Part shown: in pieces, positions 19,813 through 28,938 of the stretch | Numbering within the stretch: the first letter of the stretch is position 1 | How the letters are laid out: each line of letters begins with the position of its first letter | Assembly (NCBI RefSeq): GCF_000227135.1 | Contig: NC_018255.1 | Location: 1,021,034-1,069,592 of the forward strand | DNA length: 48,559 nt | Reading direction: 5' to 3' | From: Leishmania donovani | Lineage: Eukaryota; Euglenozoa; Kinetoplastea; Trypanosomatida; Trypanosomatidae | The notes under the pieces: model-generated | The model's database searches: none | What the model saw: only the letters and a program-made list of their open reading frames with translations | What the model was told of the DNA's origin: nothing | Program-made: the position numbers and the translations under genes

Positions 19813-21974
19813 GTTTGATGGTGGATGAAGAGGGAGTGGGGCAGATCATGTGCGCTCACTCGTCCCCACGCCTTGCTGCACTCCCCCTTCCTCTTTCTCT
19901 GTTTTTTTGTTTTGCCATTAACCCCACTTCAGTTCTTCCGCGATGTGCATCATCACACCCTCCACGACTCAGTTCTTTCTCTCGTTCTCTGCGTGTGCGC
20001 CTGTGGGCTGTTGCCAGCGGACGCGTCTCCTCCTTCTGTAGCCCTCCCTTTCTCCCTCTTTCTCGTGTCGTTGCCTCTCCTCCTCTCGCCGTTTTCTGTC
20101 CATTTATTCTTTGATGCTGGCGTGCGCTTGCTTTTCTTCTGGTCTGTTTTTCGCTCCTTCGCATGGCCGATGTTGTCCCTGGTGATGTCGCGCGGTGCTC
20201 CCTCTTCGCCTCCCTCACCCACATTCTTTGTGCAGCCGTTGTGGTCACCACCTTATCCGTGATAGCGTTGGTTCTCCTGCCTGACAAATGACCCTACCAT
20301 GCGGCATGCGCCCCATTTCCATCCCCACTTGTGCTTTCTGTTTCGCATACCGCCGCCCCCCCCTCGTCCACACGTGGGTGTGTCTGCGGCCACATAGTCT
20401 TCGCTGAGACCCCGCTCTCGACCACCCACGAAAAAAGAACGGGGGTGCTCCAGCGGGGGTGAGGAGTGGTAGGTGGCGATGCCGGTGAGACCCAACGGCA
20501 TTATCAGGAGGGTAGGAGAGGATGGGTCTGATGCTGTGGTCTGAGTTGGACGTGGCACAGCTCTGCCGATGAATACTAGCGAGAGGAGGGGAGAGAGGGC
20601 TGTGGAGGGAGGGGAGGGGGAGGAGGTGTCCCCATCCCCTCCCCCTTTCTGCGCTGTCTGTCTCTCTTGTGCGCCTGGCCATATTTTTGTCTGAGTTTCC
20701 CCTCTCGCCGTATCTCGTCTCGCGCGTCAGACTCCTCCCTCGGCGCGTGCATGCCCTTCCGTTGTTGTTTTTTTTTTGGTTCGACTACCTGAAGTGGGAA
20801 ATAGGGAGGTAGAGAGTGCAGCGGTGCCTTCCGTCGCCGGCATCCTTTCTCTCTCTTGCTGCTCGAGTATGCCCGAGTGTGCACGCGCGTGCGTGCTTAG
20901 GCGGCGGTTGTGGTTATATCTATGCCAGGGTGCGCTGGTGCTGCGAGCGCGTGTGAGTGTGTGTGCGTGTGTTGAACCTGGTGCTGCGCATGAGGTGTAT
21001 GCTCGTGCCCTTTCGTTTTTTTTTTTTTGTTTTCGTCGGGAGGAAGAGAGGGGACCAAGTGCGGACTGCGCATGCTCTCGCAGGATGATGATGCCGGTGT
21101 CTGGCTGTCTCGGAACAATCCCCCTCCGAAAAAAAAGCAGAAGAACAGTCGACACACACGAAAGGAAACCGATCATAGTGTTACGATTGAAAGGGTGGGT
21201 GGGTGGGGAAACGGACAGGAGGAGTGGGGCGGTTTACAGCACCGTCGTGAATGGCGGCGATGAGGTGTTTGGATGCATGTAAGTGGGCTCATGCGAGATG
21301 CGCACACGCAGGTGCGCTTGATCACGACACTCACCCTTTCAGCGCCAATTGCGAGAGATGCGTAAAGGACGCACACACATGCGCGAGCACTGCCACTCCG
21401 CCTTCTCGTGTTGCAGCTTACAAGAAGCCTTGGCCTCGCCGTCTACCTCGTGGCCACAAACCCTTTCTCCCATGCGCGAATCTCCGTCTCCACGCCATAC
21501 CACTCTGCGATAGAGATCAACTCCGCCACGCATGACACCGTCCCTCTCTTTTGCATACATACCTTCCTGACTGCACTCTCCGCCCTTTTCTCCCCCTCTG
21601 TACAAGTTATGTAGCTTTCCACCTCGGAAACCAGCACGTATAGACGCACAGGCACACGCGCGCACTTCCACAGCGATATCTTCGACACTCATGTCGCCAC
21701 GGAGACACCAGCAGCAGTGCCGCCCCCCCCCCCCTCACACATCCTCTTGCGTTCTGCTTGCTTTTCTCATAGATCTATAGAGGCGCGCGTCGACTCTGCC
21801 GTCAGAACAAACGCGCGCACACTTGCGAAGGTAGGTGGGCGTGCACACCCCTGCGCTCTGCGCCTCGACGCCCTGGTAGGCTGCAAGCGAGAGCGCAAGC
21901 CTTCTGCGACTTGATGAGTCGTTCACGGCATCCCTCGCTACCCTCGTCGTTACCCGCTCCCTCGCCCTGCAGGT
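19813..21974 (+). other. Long intergenic/UTR region (about 2.2 kb)
   Basis: No gene supported. The left part (19880-20240) is T/C-rich and the middle (20560-20640) is purine-rich on the plus strand. Homopolymer T runs lie at about 20767-20778 and 21016-21028. Short frames here lack consistent codon bias and overlap one another. Confidence 0.6.
21737..21772 (+). promoter_or_regulatory. Predicted SL trans-splice acceptor for the 523-aa hypothetical gene
   Basis: A pyrimidine-rich stretch ends in TTTTCTCATAG (AG at 21771-21772), a strong match to trypanosomatid acceptors. A second candidate CAG at 21970-21972 would leave only 2 nt before the ATG at 21975. Confidence 0.5.
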
Positions 21975-23546
21975 ATGCCGCGGCCTCGCGGCGGAAGCGG
22001 GTCGTATCCGCTGCCGGCGCCACAGCGCGATGCCTCTCCACCACCGGCGCTGCCGCTTTGTGCGGCTCAGGCCTCGCGCAGCACGCCATGGCGCGTCTTC
22101 GGCGCCGAGATCACCAACCATATTCCTTCCCCTCCACCGCCGCAAATGCCGTCGCCGCCGACAGCAGCTGCACCGTTGGGTGTGGCGACAGCAACTCTGT
22201 GCGGTGTGGCTGTCGATGCGCCCCCGAGCCACGCTACTCGTGCGCCAACGTCATCGTCCAGCTGGCTGGCAGCTGACCCTTGTCGTCGTCTCCGCAGTAG
22301 TGGCGACGACGTCGAGTGCATCCCCTCTTACGAGACGCTACTTGGCGCCATTCGTGGCGCACGCATGCCACAAGGACCGCCTCCGCTGGAAGGTGCCCGC
22401 CCGTGCTCGCGCTCATCCAGCAGCAGCGACGCCAGTCTCAGCAAACTTTTCCCTCCGTGGACAGCAGGGGGCGAGGGACGGCAGTCGTGCCTTGAGCCCA
22501 CCTGCGGCGGCGCGGGCTTCCAAACAGAGGCCTCGACGCCGCCTGCGTCGAATGCGAAGCGGCGGTTCAGAGACGTCGAAACCGAGGACGGAGGCAGCCG
22601 AGCTGGCCCCGATTCTTCATGGCCGCGGGCGAAGCACCAGCGTGGGGAGGAAGCCGCTGTTGGCAGCCTCACCGGTGCCCACCCGGCTCCTCCTATGCAA
22701 GAGGGGGGCATGCGCGACCCAAGCGGTGCGGACAGCATCTGCGGTGGCGGCGACGTGGATGTCCGACCCACTCTTCATACGCTCTCCTCCGAGGACGACG
22801 GAGACCCTTGGAGCGCGCGCGGCGGCGTTTGCGGCTTCCTAACCCCGCTGTCGACGAAGCTGTTGTGCCTGCCTCCCGTGGCGTTGATGCCGCTGCCGCC
22901 ATCACAGCATCTTCACGCGCGCGCGTGCCGTCCAGCAAGTTTGCTTGATAGAGAGCATGCTGTACCGGCTTGGCAGGTGCTGGCCTCGGCGTCAACAGCG
23001 GCTGAGGAGGAGCAGAGGGAGGGGGTTGGCCGTGTTGCTTCGACATCCAGCAACACGACTCTGTATACCCCTGCCCGAGGCAACGTGCACCTCCGCAGTG
23101 CCGTTGACGACGCCATCGTCTATTCGCCACTGACGCTGGATGACATCAGTCCCATTTTGTGTCTCTCCGAGGAACGGCTTGCGCACCGTCGGATGCGCGT
23201 GGTGGAGTGCGACCGGCGCCCATCAGCCGAAGTGGACGACGAGGAGCACTGGGCGGACGAAGCGTTTGCTGCAACATCGCCGTCTACTCCACCTCGTCCA
23301 TTTCGTGCGCTGACACCCGCCGAGAGTCGTGGGGACGAGGAGGACATAAGCGGTATGGCGCCGGATCTGCCCACCCAGTACCCCGCAGGTAGCGTCTGCT
23401 TTCTTCACGAGGAGGCACTTCGGCTGCTCACTTTTACGTGCGAGGACGAACATGACCATCTGCTGCAACGACCCGGTGAGGGAAGTGGGCGAGGAGCGAG
23501 CTGTCGGTGTGGCAGCGACCTGGGCAAGTCACCGTGCACTCGATAG
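21975..23546 (+). CDS. Hypothetical Ser/Pro-rich acidic protein, no known domain
   Basis: 523 aa, not recognised. The first 100 residues are Pro/Ala/Ser-rich (PSPPPPQMPSPPTAAAP), so probably disordered. The middle is Ser/Gly-rich with charged patches. The C-terminal third has many Asp/Glu residues (EVDDEEHWADEAF, CEDEHDHLL) and a more ordered-looking piece (YSPLTLDDISPILCLSEERLAHRRMRVVECDRR, about residues 382-414). No signal peptide or transmembrane segment is visible. The frame is the longest in a region of about 5 kb and its third positions are G/C-rich like the neighbouring genes, which argues that it is real. If the mRNA starts at 21773, an earlier ATG at 21914 opens a different frame running to 22276 across this start, which could lower translation. 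The true start is therefore uncertain. Confidence 0.6.
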   Translation: MPRPRGGSGSYPLPAPQRDASPPPALPLCAAQASRSTPWRVFGAEITNHIPSPPPPQMPSPPTAAAPLGVATATLCGVAVDAPPSHATRAPTSSSSWLAADPCRRLRSSGDDVECIPSYETLLGAIRGARMPQGPPPLEGARPCSRSSSSSDASLSKLFPPWTAGGEGRQSCLEPTCGGAGFQTEASTPPASNAKRRFRDVETEDGGSRAGPDSSWPRAKHQRGEEAAVGSLTGAHPAPPMQEGGMRDPSGADSICGGGDVDVRPTLHTLSSEDDGDPWSARGGVCGFLTPLSTKLLCLPPVALMPLPPSQHLHARACRPASLLDREHAVPAWQVLASASTAAEEEQREGVGRVASTSSNTTLYTPARGNVHLRSAVDDAIVYSPLTLDDISPILCLSEERLAHRRMRVVECDRRPSAEVDDEEHWADEAFAATSPSTPPRPFRALTPAESRGDEEDISGMAPDLPTQYPAGSVCFLHEEALRLLTFTCEDEHDHLLQRPGEGSGRGASCRCGSDLGKSPCTR

Positions 23547-25089
23547 ATAGATGGATCCAGGGGGAGGCAGGGGAGGGGGCAGCCTCAAGCGGAGGCACAC
23601 GGACAAAGAAACAGGAGCGAAGGGCGCTGTTACAGCATCCGTCGAAGCATTGATGCGTATGCTCGGCAGTGGATGCTGACGCAGAGGCGAGTTGCAGGAG
23701 CTGCGTGTGCGTGTGCTGCTGATGCGCTGAGAGCTGTCCCATAAGCCCGGCCAAGAAACGAAAAGAAAGGTGGCGCCCCATATCGCGGCGCGCCACTACT
23801 GCTTGACCCCCACTCCCTCGTTCGTCCTTTGGCATCACAAACGTTAGTGGTGCCCAGGCTCGTATCTCTGGTGCACGTATGTGTATGTGAGGGTGGGGGA
23901 GGGGTGAAGAGCTGTGAAGGTGGGCAGTCGCCATTCTACTGCTCCCCTCCTCCACCTTTCCTTGCCCGCCCCTCGCCACTGCGTGCTTCGGTGGCACGGG
24001 CTCGGTGAAGATACCCTCTTTCTCTGCTGTCGTGTCTTCGATGCTGAAGAACTACCGCTTCACCGCCAAGTGTCGGCACCCACATGCAAACATAGGGAGC
24101 CAAAGAGTCGCCAGTGCCGTTGTACGCGCAGTCTTCTGTAGGCCTGCCTGGCTTCTCTGCTGTGTCTCTCTCCTGTTCTCCCAAGGGGGGGGGAGTGTGT
24201 CTGTACGCATACTGCGGAGCTTGACCCATCGGTGCATCTCCTCCGCCATTCACCACACGCATCCCCCACCAAATCCATGAGCTCACACATGTATCCGCGT
24301 ACGCGTGTAGCTCCTTCTGCTCTCTCTCTCTCGCCGACAACTTCTTCTCGCCTTCACGCGTTGCCTTCTCTGTTTCTCCGCTCTTGATATATGTGCTGCG
24401 TTGAAGGGACGTCGCCTCGGTGACGTCTTTCCGCGAATCGAACCGTGCGTGTTTGGCAGGTATCGTGAGGGCAAGAGCCCACCGAGAGCGGGAGAGTCAC
24501 TGCAGCGGGGAGTGCCTGGGATCGTGCGTGTGTGCTCGCATTCGTGATTCACATACATCGGTACGCGTTTCAACCGTTCGCCGTCTCTACTCCGACAAGG
24601 ACGAGCACTCCCCCCCCCCAACACCACCACCACGGCGCCCTCTTCTCTCCCTTTTCCTCCACAGTCGCACTCCGTACACCCCGCATGCACGACGTACTCC
24701 CAACACCAACTACCGCAGCCCAACGCATCTGTCTGCCCTTCCCTCCACGGCGACCTTTGCTGCCTACGTGGCGACATAACGACACAGCATAGAGAAGGAG
24801 CAAGAGAGGCTCCTTCAAGGCATACAGAACCTTCATAGACTCACAGGCATATCTTCACCCCCACACACCCAATCCTTTTGTCGTCTCCCACCACCACCAC
24901 CACCCTTCGAGTGCTTCGCATTTTCGTTTGAGGAGGGGAAGGGGAGGAGAAACGTTTTCTTATCGACGGCAGCCGCTGCTGCTGCTGCACCTTTTCGCCT
25001 CCCCTCTTTCGCATCGCCTCACGCGTCTTTCATTTCTATCATCTCTGCTCAGGGTGGCATCAGCGTGGGCTACGAGCGCTAGCAGCAAC
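23547..25089 (+). other. Intergenic/UTR region
   Basis: No gene supported. It holds G-rich stretches near 23560-23600 and 23890-23920 and CAC repeats near 24620-24635 and 24891-24905. The splice signal for the next gene lies at its right end. Confidence 0.6.
24992..25052 (+). promoter_or_regulatory. Predicted SL trans-splice acceptor for the MoaC-domain gene
   Basis: A long pyrimidine-rich run from about 24992 ends at GCTCAG (AG at 25051-25052), 37 nt before the ATG at 25090. It lies downstream of the in-frame ATG at 24928, so that ATG should be absent from the mature mRNA. Confidence 0.65.
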
Positions 25090-27792
25090 ATGCTCCATCG
25101 CTGCCTGCTGCAACTGGTTAAGGCGAAGGGCTCGACACCGCGCCGACACGTGCTGCGGCGTCCGCTGCGCAGGTCTGGCAGCAGCGGAAGCGGCGCTGCA
25201 GGCTCCGCTCGTCGCAGCAGCGCACAAGCCAAGGCTTCCGGGCTCTCTGGCTCATCGTCCGCTGGCAGCGGCAAAGGCGGCGGTGGCGGGCGGGGCCCAC
25301 ACAGTGGCAGCAGCACCTCCACCGACGCTAAAGTAGCGGCCGCCGCAGAAGCCGACAAGGGCGGCGCTGCCTTGCCTCTGGCCACAGATGGTGGATTCAA
25401 CGGCGCATCTTCGGACACCACTGCCTCATCCTCCGCCTCCGCTCGCCGCCCTCTCTATCGCCTCGCCACAGCTGTTGCCACTGTTGTCGTGCCTCCCAAC
25501 ACCAATGTGTACCTGCAAGGCATGAAGCACCTCTTGACTCCTGCCACACCGCCACCGTCCGCCGCTTTCGGCGGGGGCGGGCCGGCGATGCCGTCTGTCT
25601 CCATCGTGGAGGAGTACTACACTAGCAAGAAGGGTCCCTTGTTCGCCACCGCCGTGGTGGCCGGCACCAACGCCGTTAAGCAGGTGAGCTCGCTCGTCCC
25701 CTTTTGCTATCCGACGCCGATCCAGCGCTGCTCTTTCACCTTCCGTCGTCGCCAGGTTCTCCAACCGCCGCGACCGGCGCAGATGCCACATCGGGTGGTG
25801 CTGCGTCGCCGAACCTCGGAGCCGGGCCCGCAGCAGAGCCGGCCCGAATACAGCGTCCTCTACTGCTTCTGCACCGTCGCCACGGAGAACAAAGGAGGGG
25901 TGGAGATGGAGGCACTGACGGGGGCTATGATGGCCAGCGTCACCCTCTACGACATGTTGAAGGGCCTGCCAGGAGCACAGGAGGATGGCTTGAGCCTGGG
26001 GGAGGCCTTCGTACTTGCCAAGCGTGGCGGCCGCAATGACTTCACCAAGCTGCTGATGTCCGAGCCTGAGCGCCCGCTCGTGGAGAGTGGTCTGTGCTCT
26101 GGAGGAGCGGAAATGCACGCCCTCCCGCCGATCAGCGGCGCTGTGAATGGGGGTGGCGTACAGCTACCTACAGGCGCCACGCACGCATCGCCGTCTGCCG
26201 CGACTGGTACCGACACTTCGAGGGCAACAACGCTGGACGCCAATGGACATGCCTCGGCAAATGCGGAGCAAGCGCGAGTGGAGGGCCAGGGGGCGTCTGA
26301 AGAGGTGGCTGAAGGGAAGGACCACCACTCGGCAGCGAAGCGTGTGATACGCCGCCCAGCGCCTGCGGCAGCAACCGCTCATGATGTCGTCGATGGCTCT
26401 GCTGCCCCTGGCGATGCTGACGCGTGGTGGCGCTCCTCAAAGCATGAGAAGAGGTTGCAAGAGCTCTACCCGCGTCGCAAGTACGGTGACAATGCACGCC
26501 TCGTTCCACCGAGCCCCACGCCAATGACCCCAGTCAGCCCTGTAACGAGGGCACGCACGCGCACGGGCCCTTCGGCGTCCTCAGACAGCGGCGCTGAGGT
26601 GGCTGCGGCACCTGCTGCTGTTTTGGCTGCGCGGCCGAAGCTGGCGTCCAGGGCGAGTATGATCCGCGATGGACAAGCCTCCGCAGCAGGCAAGGGGCCA
26701 GCCGCAACGGCCGCGCTGCCCAAAGCCGCTCGCAGGCCTGAGCCTACAGGCATCATCGATGAGGCAGATGAGGCCGACGAGGAGGACGACGTGGTAGAGC
26801 ACCGCCGGTCACCGAATCGTAGCCGGCTGGCCAAGAAGTCTGCACGGGCAGCTGCCTCCGCAGTCGAGGCCGACGATGAGGACGATGATAAGCTGGAAGC
26901 CGCAGCTGCAGAGGAGGAGGAGGCTGACGAAGAGGCGACGACGACTACAGCCACTGCAGTCGATGAGGCCGACGAAGAGGAAGGGACCGCGATGACGGCA
27001 GCCGCCAAAAAGCGCAGGCGCAGCACGGCGGTCACGGCGGCGCCCAAGAGCCATGCCACCACTATCGCCGCCAAGTCGTCGTTCTCTGGAAAACGCACCC
27101 AGACAGGGCACAAGGGCTACCTCGCAGCGGTGGACGATGAGGCTGCAACCGCTGAAGAGGACGAGGACGTCGCAGAGGACGACGAAGGTGCGGACGAGGA
27201 GGCGCGCATGCCGGTCAAGGGCGGTGCAGCGGCAGCTACACGCAAAACACATGCCCACGGCGGCGTGACAGGAAGGCGGACGGGCAAGGGCGCCATCGAG
27301 CTCCCCTCACGCAGCTTTGGAGCCAGCGGCCGCAAGCAGCGCGCGGGGCGCGTTACACCTAGAAAAGGTCGAGCGTCAGCAGAGCCGGACGACTATCATG
27401 ACGACGGGGACATGAGCGCCCTTGAGGAGAGAGAAGACGGCATCGAGGAGGGCGACACTGCAGCAGGGGGCGAGGACGACAATGCCGTATCTGCTGCTGT
27501 TGAAAGGCGGCGTCGCAAAGCAGCAGTGAAGCAGATCCGCCCAGCCGCGCCGAAGAAGGGCGGAGCCATGCGGCCTGTCCGGCACGACTCCTGGGATGTG
27601 GGTTTCAGTCGGCGGAGCCGCCACGACACCGGCGACGGCGACGAAGGGCACGAAGACGCAGTGGAGGATGAGGAGGCGGCAGAGACTATCGATGAGGACG
27701 GCGAAGAGGACGAGGTGGAGGACGTGGCACCACCGCCGCCGCGCAAGAAACTGAAGAAGCCGCTGAAGCGTGCAGCACTGAAGAGGCGGTAG
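25090..27792 (+). CDS. MoaC-domain protein (cyclic pyranopterin monophosphate synthase family) with long charged tail
   Basis: 900 aa from ATG 25090. MoaC converts 3',8-cyclo-GTP to cPMP, the first stable intermediate of molybdenum cofactor synthesis. The MoaC domain covers about residues 120-320: LYRLATAVATVV, then KKGPLFATAVVAGTNAVKQ, LVPFCYPTPI, the family hallmark GVEMEALT and TLYDMLKG. By comparison with E. coli MoaC as I recall it, K51, E112, E114, D128 and K131 correspond to K181, E272, E274, D288 and K291. The active-site His77 corresponds to Tyr207. Two inserts of about 30 residues (before EEYYTSKKG and after SFTFRRR) expand the domain. The basic, Arg-rich N-terminus MLHRCLLQLVKAK suggests mitochondrial import. 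Residues about 330-900 are low-complexity Ala/Asp/Glu with Lys/Arg patches, absent from ordinary MoaC. Catalytic competence is uncertain. Confidence 0.85.
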   Translation: MLHRCLLQLVKAKGSTPRRHVLRRPLRRSGSSGSGAAGSARRSSAQAKASGLSGSSSAGSGKGGGGGRGPHSGSSTSTDAKVAAAAEADKGGAALPLATDGGFNGASSDTTASSSASARRPLYRLATAVATVVVPPNTNVYLQGMKHLLTPATPPPSAAFGGGGPAMPSVSIVEEYYTSKKGPLFATAVVAGTNAVKQVSSLVPFCYPTPIQRCSFTFRRRQVLQPPRPAQMPHRVVLRRRTSEPGPQQSRPEYSVLYCFCTVATENKGGVEMEALTGAMMASVTLYDMLKGLPGAQEDGLSLGEAFVLAKRGGRNDFTKLLMSEPERPLVESGLCSGGAEMHALPPISGAVNGGGVQLPTGATHASPSAATGTDTSRATTLDANGHASANAEQARVEGQGASEEVAEGKDHHSAAKRVIRRPAPAAATAHDVVDGSAAPGDADAWWRSSKHEKRLQELYPRRKYGDNARLVPPSPTPMTPVSPVTRARTRTGPSASSDSGAEVAAAPAAVLAARPKLASRASMIRDGQASAAGKGPAATAALPKAARRPEPTGIIDEADEADEEDDVVEHRRSPNRSRLAKKSARAAASAVEADDEDDDKLEAAAAEEEEADEEATTTTATAVDEADEEEGTAMTAAAKKRRRSTAVTAAPKSHATTIAAKSSFSGKRTQTGHKGYLAAVDDEAATAEEDEDVAEDDEGADEEARMPVKGGAAAATRKTHAHGGVTGRRTGKGAIELPSRSFGASGRKQRAGRVTPRKGRASAEPDDYHDDGDMSALEEREDGIEEGDTAAGGEDDNAVSAAVERRRRKAAVKQIRPAAPKKGGAMRPVRHDSWDVGFSRRSRHDTGDGDEGHEDAVEDEEAAETIDEDGEEDEVEDVAPPPPRKKLKKPLKRAALKRR

Positions 27793-28938
27793 GCGATCAG
27801 CATCGGCGAGAGGACGGCGGGGAGGAGGAGGATCACACAGCCTGCGCCAGCAATATTCACGCGCGCGGGTGCACGTGCCATGCCGCATTGGATGATGACT
27901 CTACCACTCATACAACGCCCAGTAAGGTTTCCTCCCTTCCCACCGTGAGCGGCTGCGCAGCCAGTACCCTCTCTCCATCATCCGACACGAGAACATGATA
28001 ACGAGACGAAACAAAGGAGTACGCCGTCATCAGTGCGAGCGATGGGGAAGCGAGAGGTGCTTCATTGCGGAGCATCTGTGCAACCCTCTTTCGCCTTCTC
28101 TCTCCGTCTATGTTGCTCCTGCTGCTCCCCTTTCATGTGTGCCTGCATGCGTCTGTTCCAGGGTACGCGAACGATGTCGGCGCACCCCCCCCCCGCCTCA
28201 CACTCTCTGCACCTCTGTCACTCCCTCTGCCTCTGTGCGTGTGCGCCGTGCGTCATTCCCTCTTGTGCTCCTTTTTTGACCTTGTCTCCCTAGACGGCCC
28301 ATTATAGCCGTTGAGCTACTTAGCTGCAAAGGGAAGCTGATCAGTGTGCTTGCATGCGCCCCTGCTGGTGTCTGCCCGTGTGCGTGCCCGGGTGGGTCTT
28401 CCTCTCAGCATACCGCGAGCGTGAGCGCGGAATGCGAGGAGGAGGGGAGACAGTTGTCGAGGGAGACAAGAGCTGACTTTGCCGACTCGAGCGGGCTTCC
28501 GTGTGTGATTTGCACCGCTGCCTCACTGAATGTGAGAGAGAGCGGCCGGCCCACAAGATTATTGCCCTCCACGTATGTTCTGGCTCACCGTCATGGGCGC
28601 TATTCGAAGGTTTTGACGCCGGCCACCCACGTGCCACTGACTTGCTCCATCGACTTCCCAGCATACGAAAACAGGAACCACTGCTGTCTTCCTCGCCTTC
28701 TGTCTCCCTCTTGCCTTTCCGCTGTTCTCTGCGTCGGCCTCTTCCCTCCATCCTGCCATCCCCCACCGACTCTCTTTGCACGCACGCACACACACGTGCG
28801 GGTGCGCAGATAAAGCCAACGCTCCCTGGCCATCTTCCCTCTTTGCAGCCCTCTGCCCTTCCGCCCCACTCGCTCCCTCTGCCACCGAAGCCGCCCCGCC
28901 TTCTTCCTCTCGTTCCTTGCTTCGCCGCGCAAACGCCG
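27793..28938 (+). other. Intergenic/UTR region
   Basis: No gene supported. It is T/C-rich through 28080-28280. The frame of the following gene stays open upstream to about 28501, but that stretch is Pro/Leu/Ser/His-rich UTR-type sequence and a splice signal interrupts it. Confidence 0.6.
28832..28848 (+). promoter_or_regulatory. Predicted SL trans-splice acceptor for the acid phosphatase gene
   Basis: The tract CTTCCCTCTTTGCAG ends with AG at 28847-28848, about 90 nt before the ATG at 28939. It excludes in-frame ATGs further upstream. Confidence 0.6.

Noticed and set aside
26466..27113. Ser/Ala-rich 215-codon antisense frame inside the MoaC-domain gene
   Set aside because: It mirrors the GAC/GAG/GCC repeats of the acidic tail and ends in low-complexity Ser runs; not a gene.
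28501..28938. N-terminal extension of the acid phosphatase by 146 residues
   Set aside because: Low-complexity Pro/Leu/His sequence, a trans-splice acceptor inside it, and a proper signal peptide only from the later Met.
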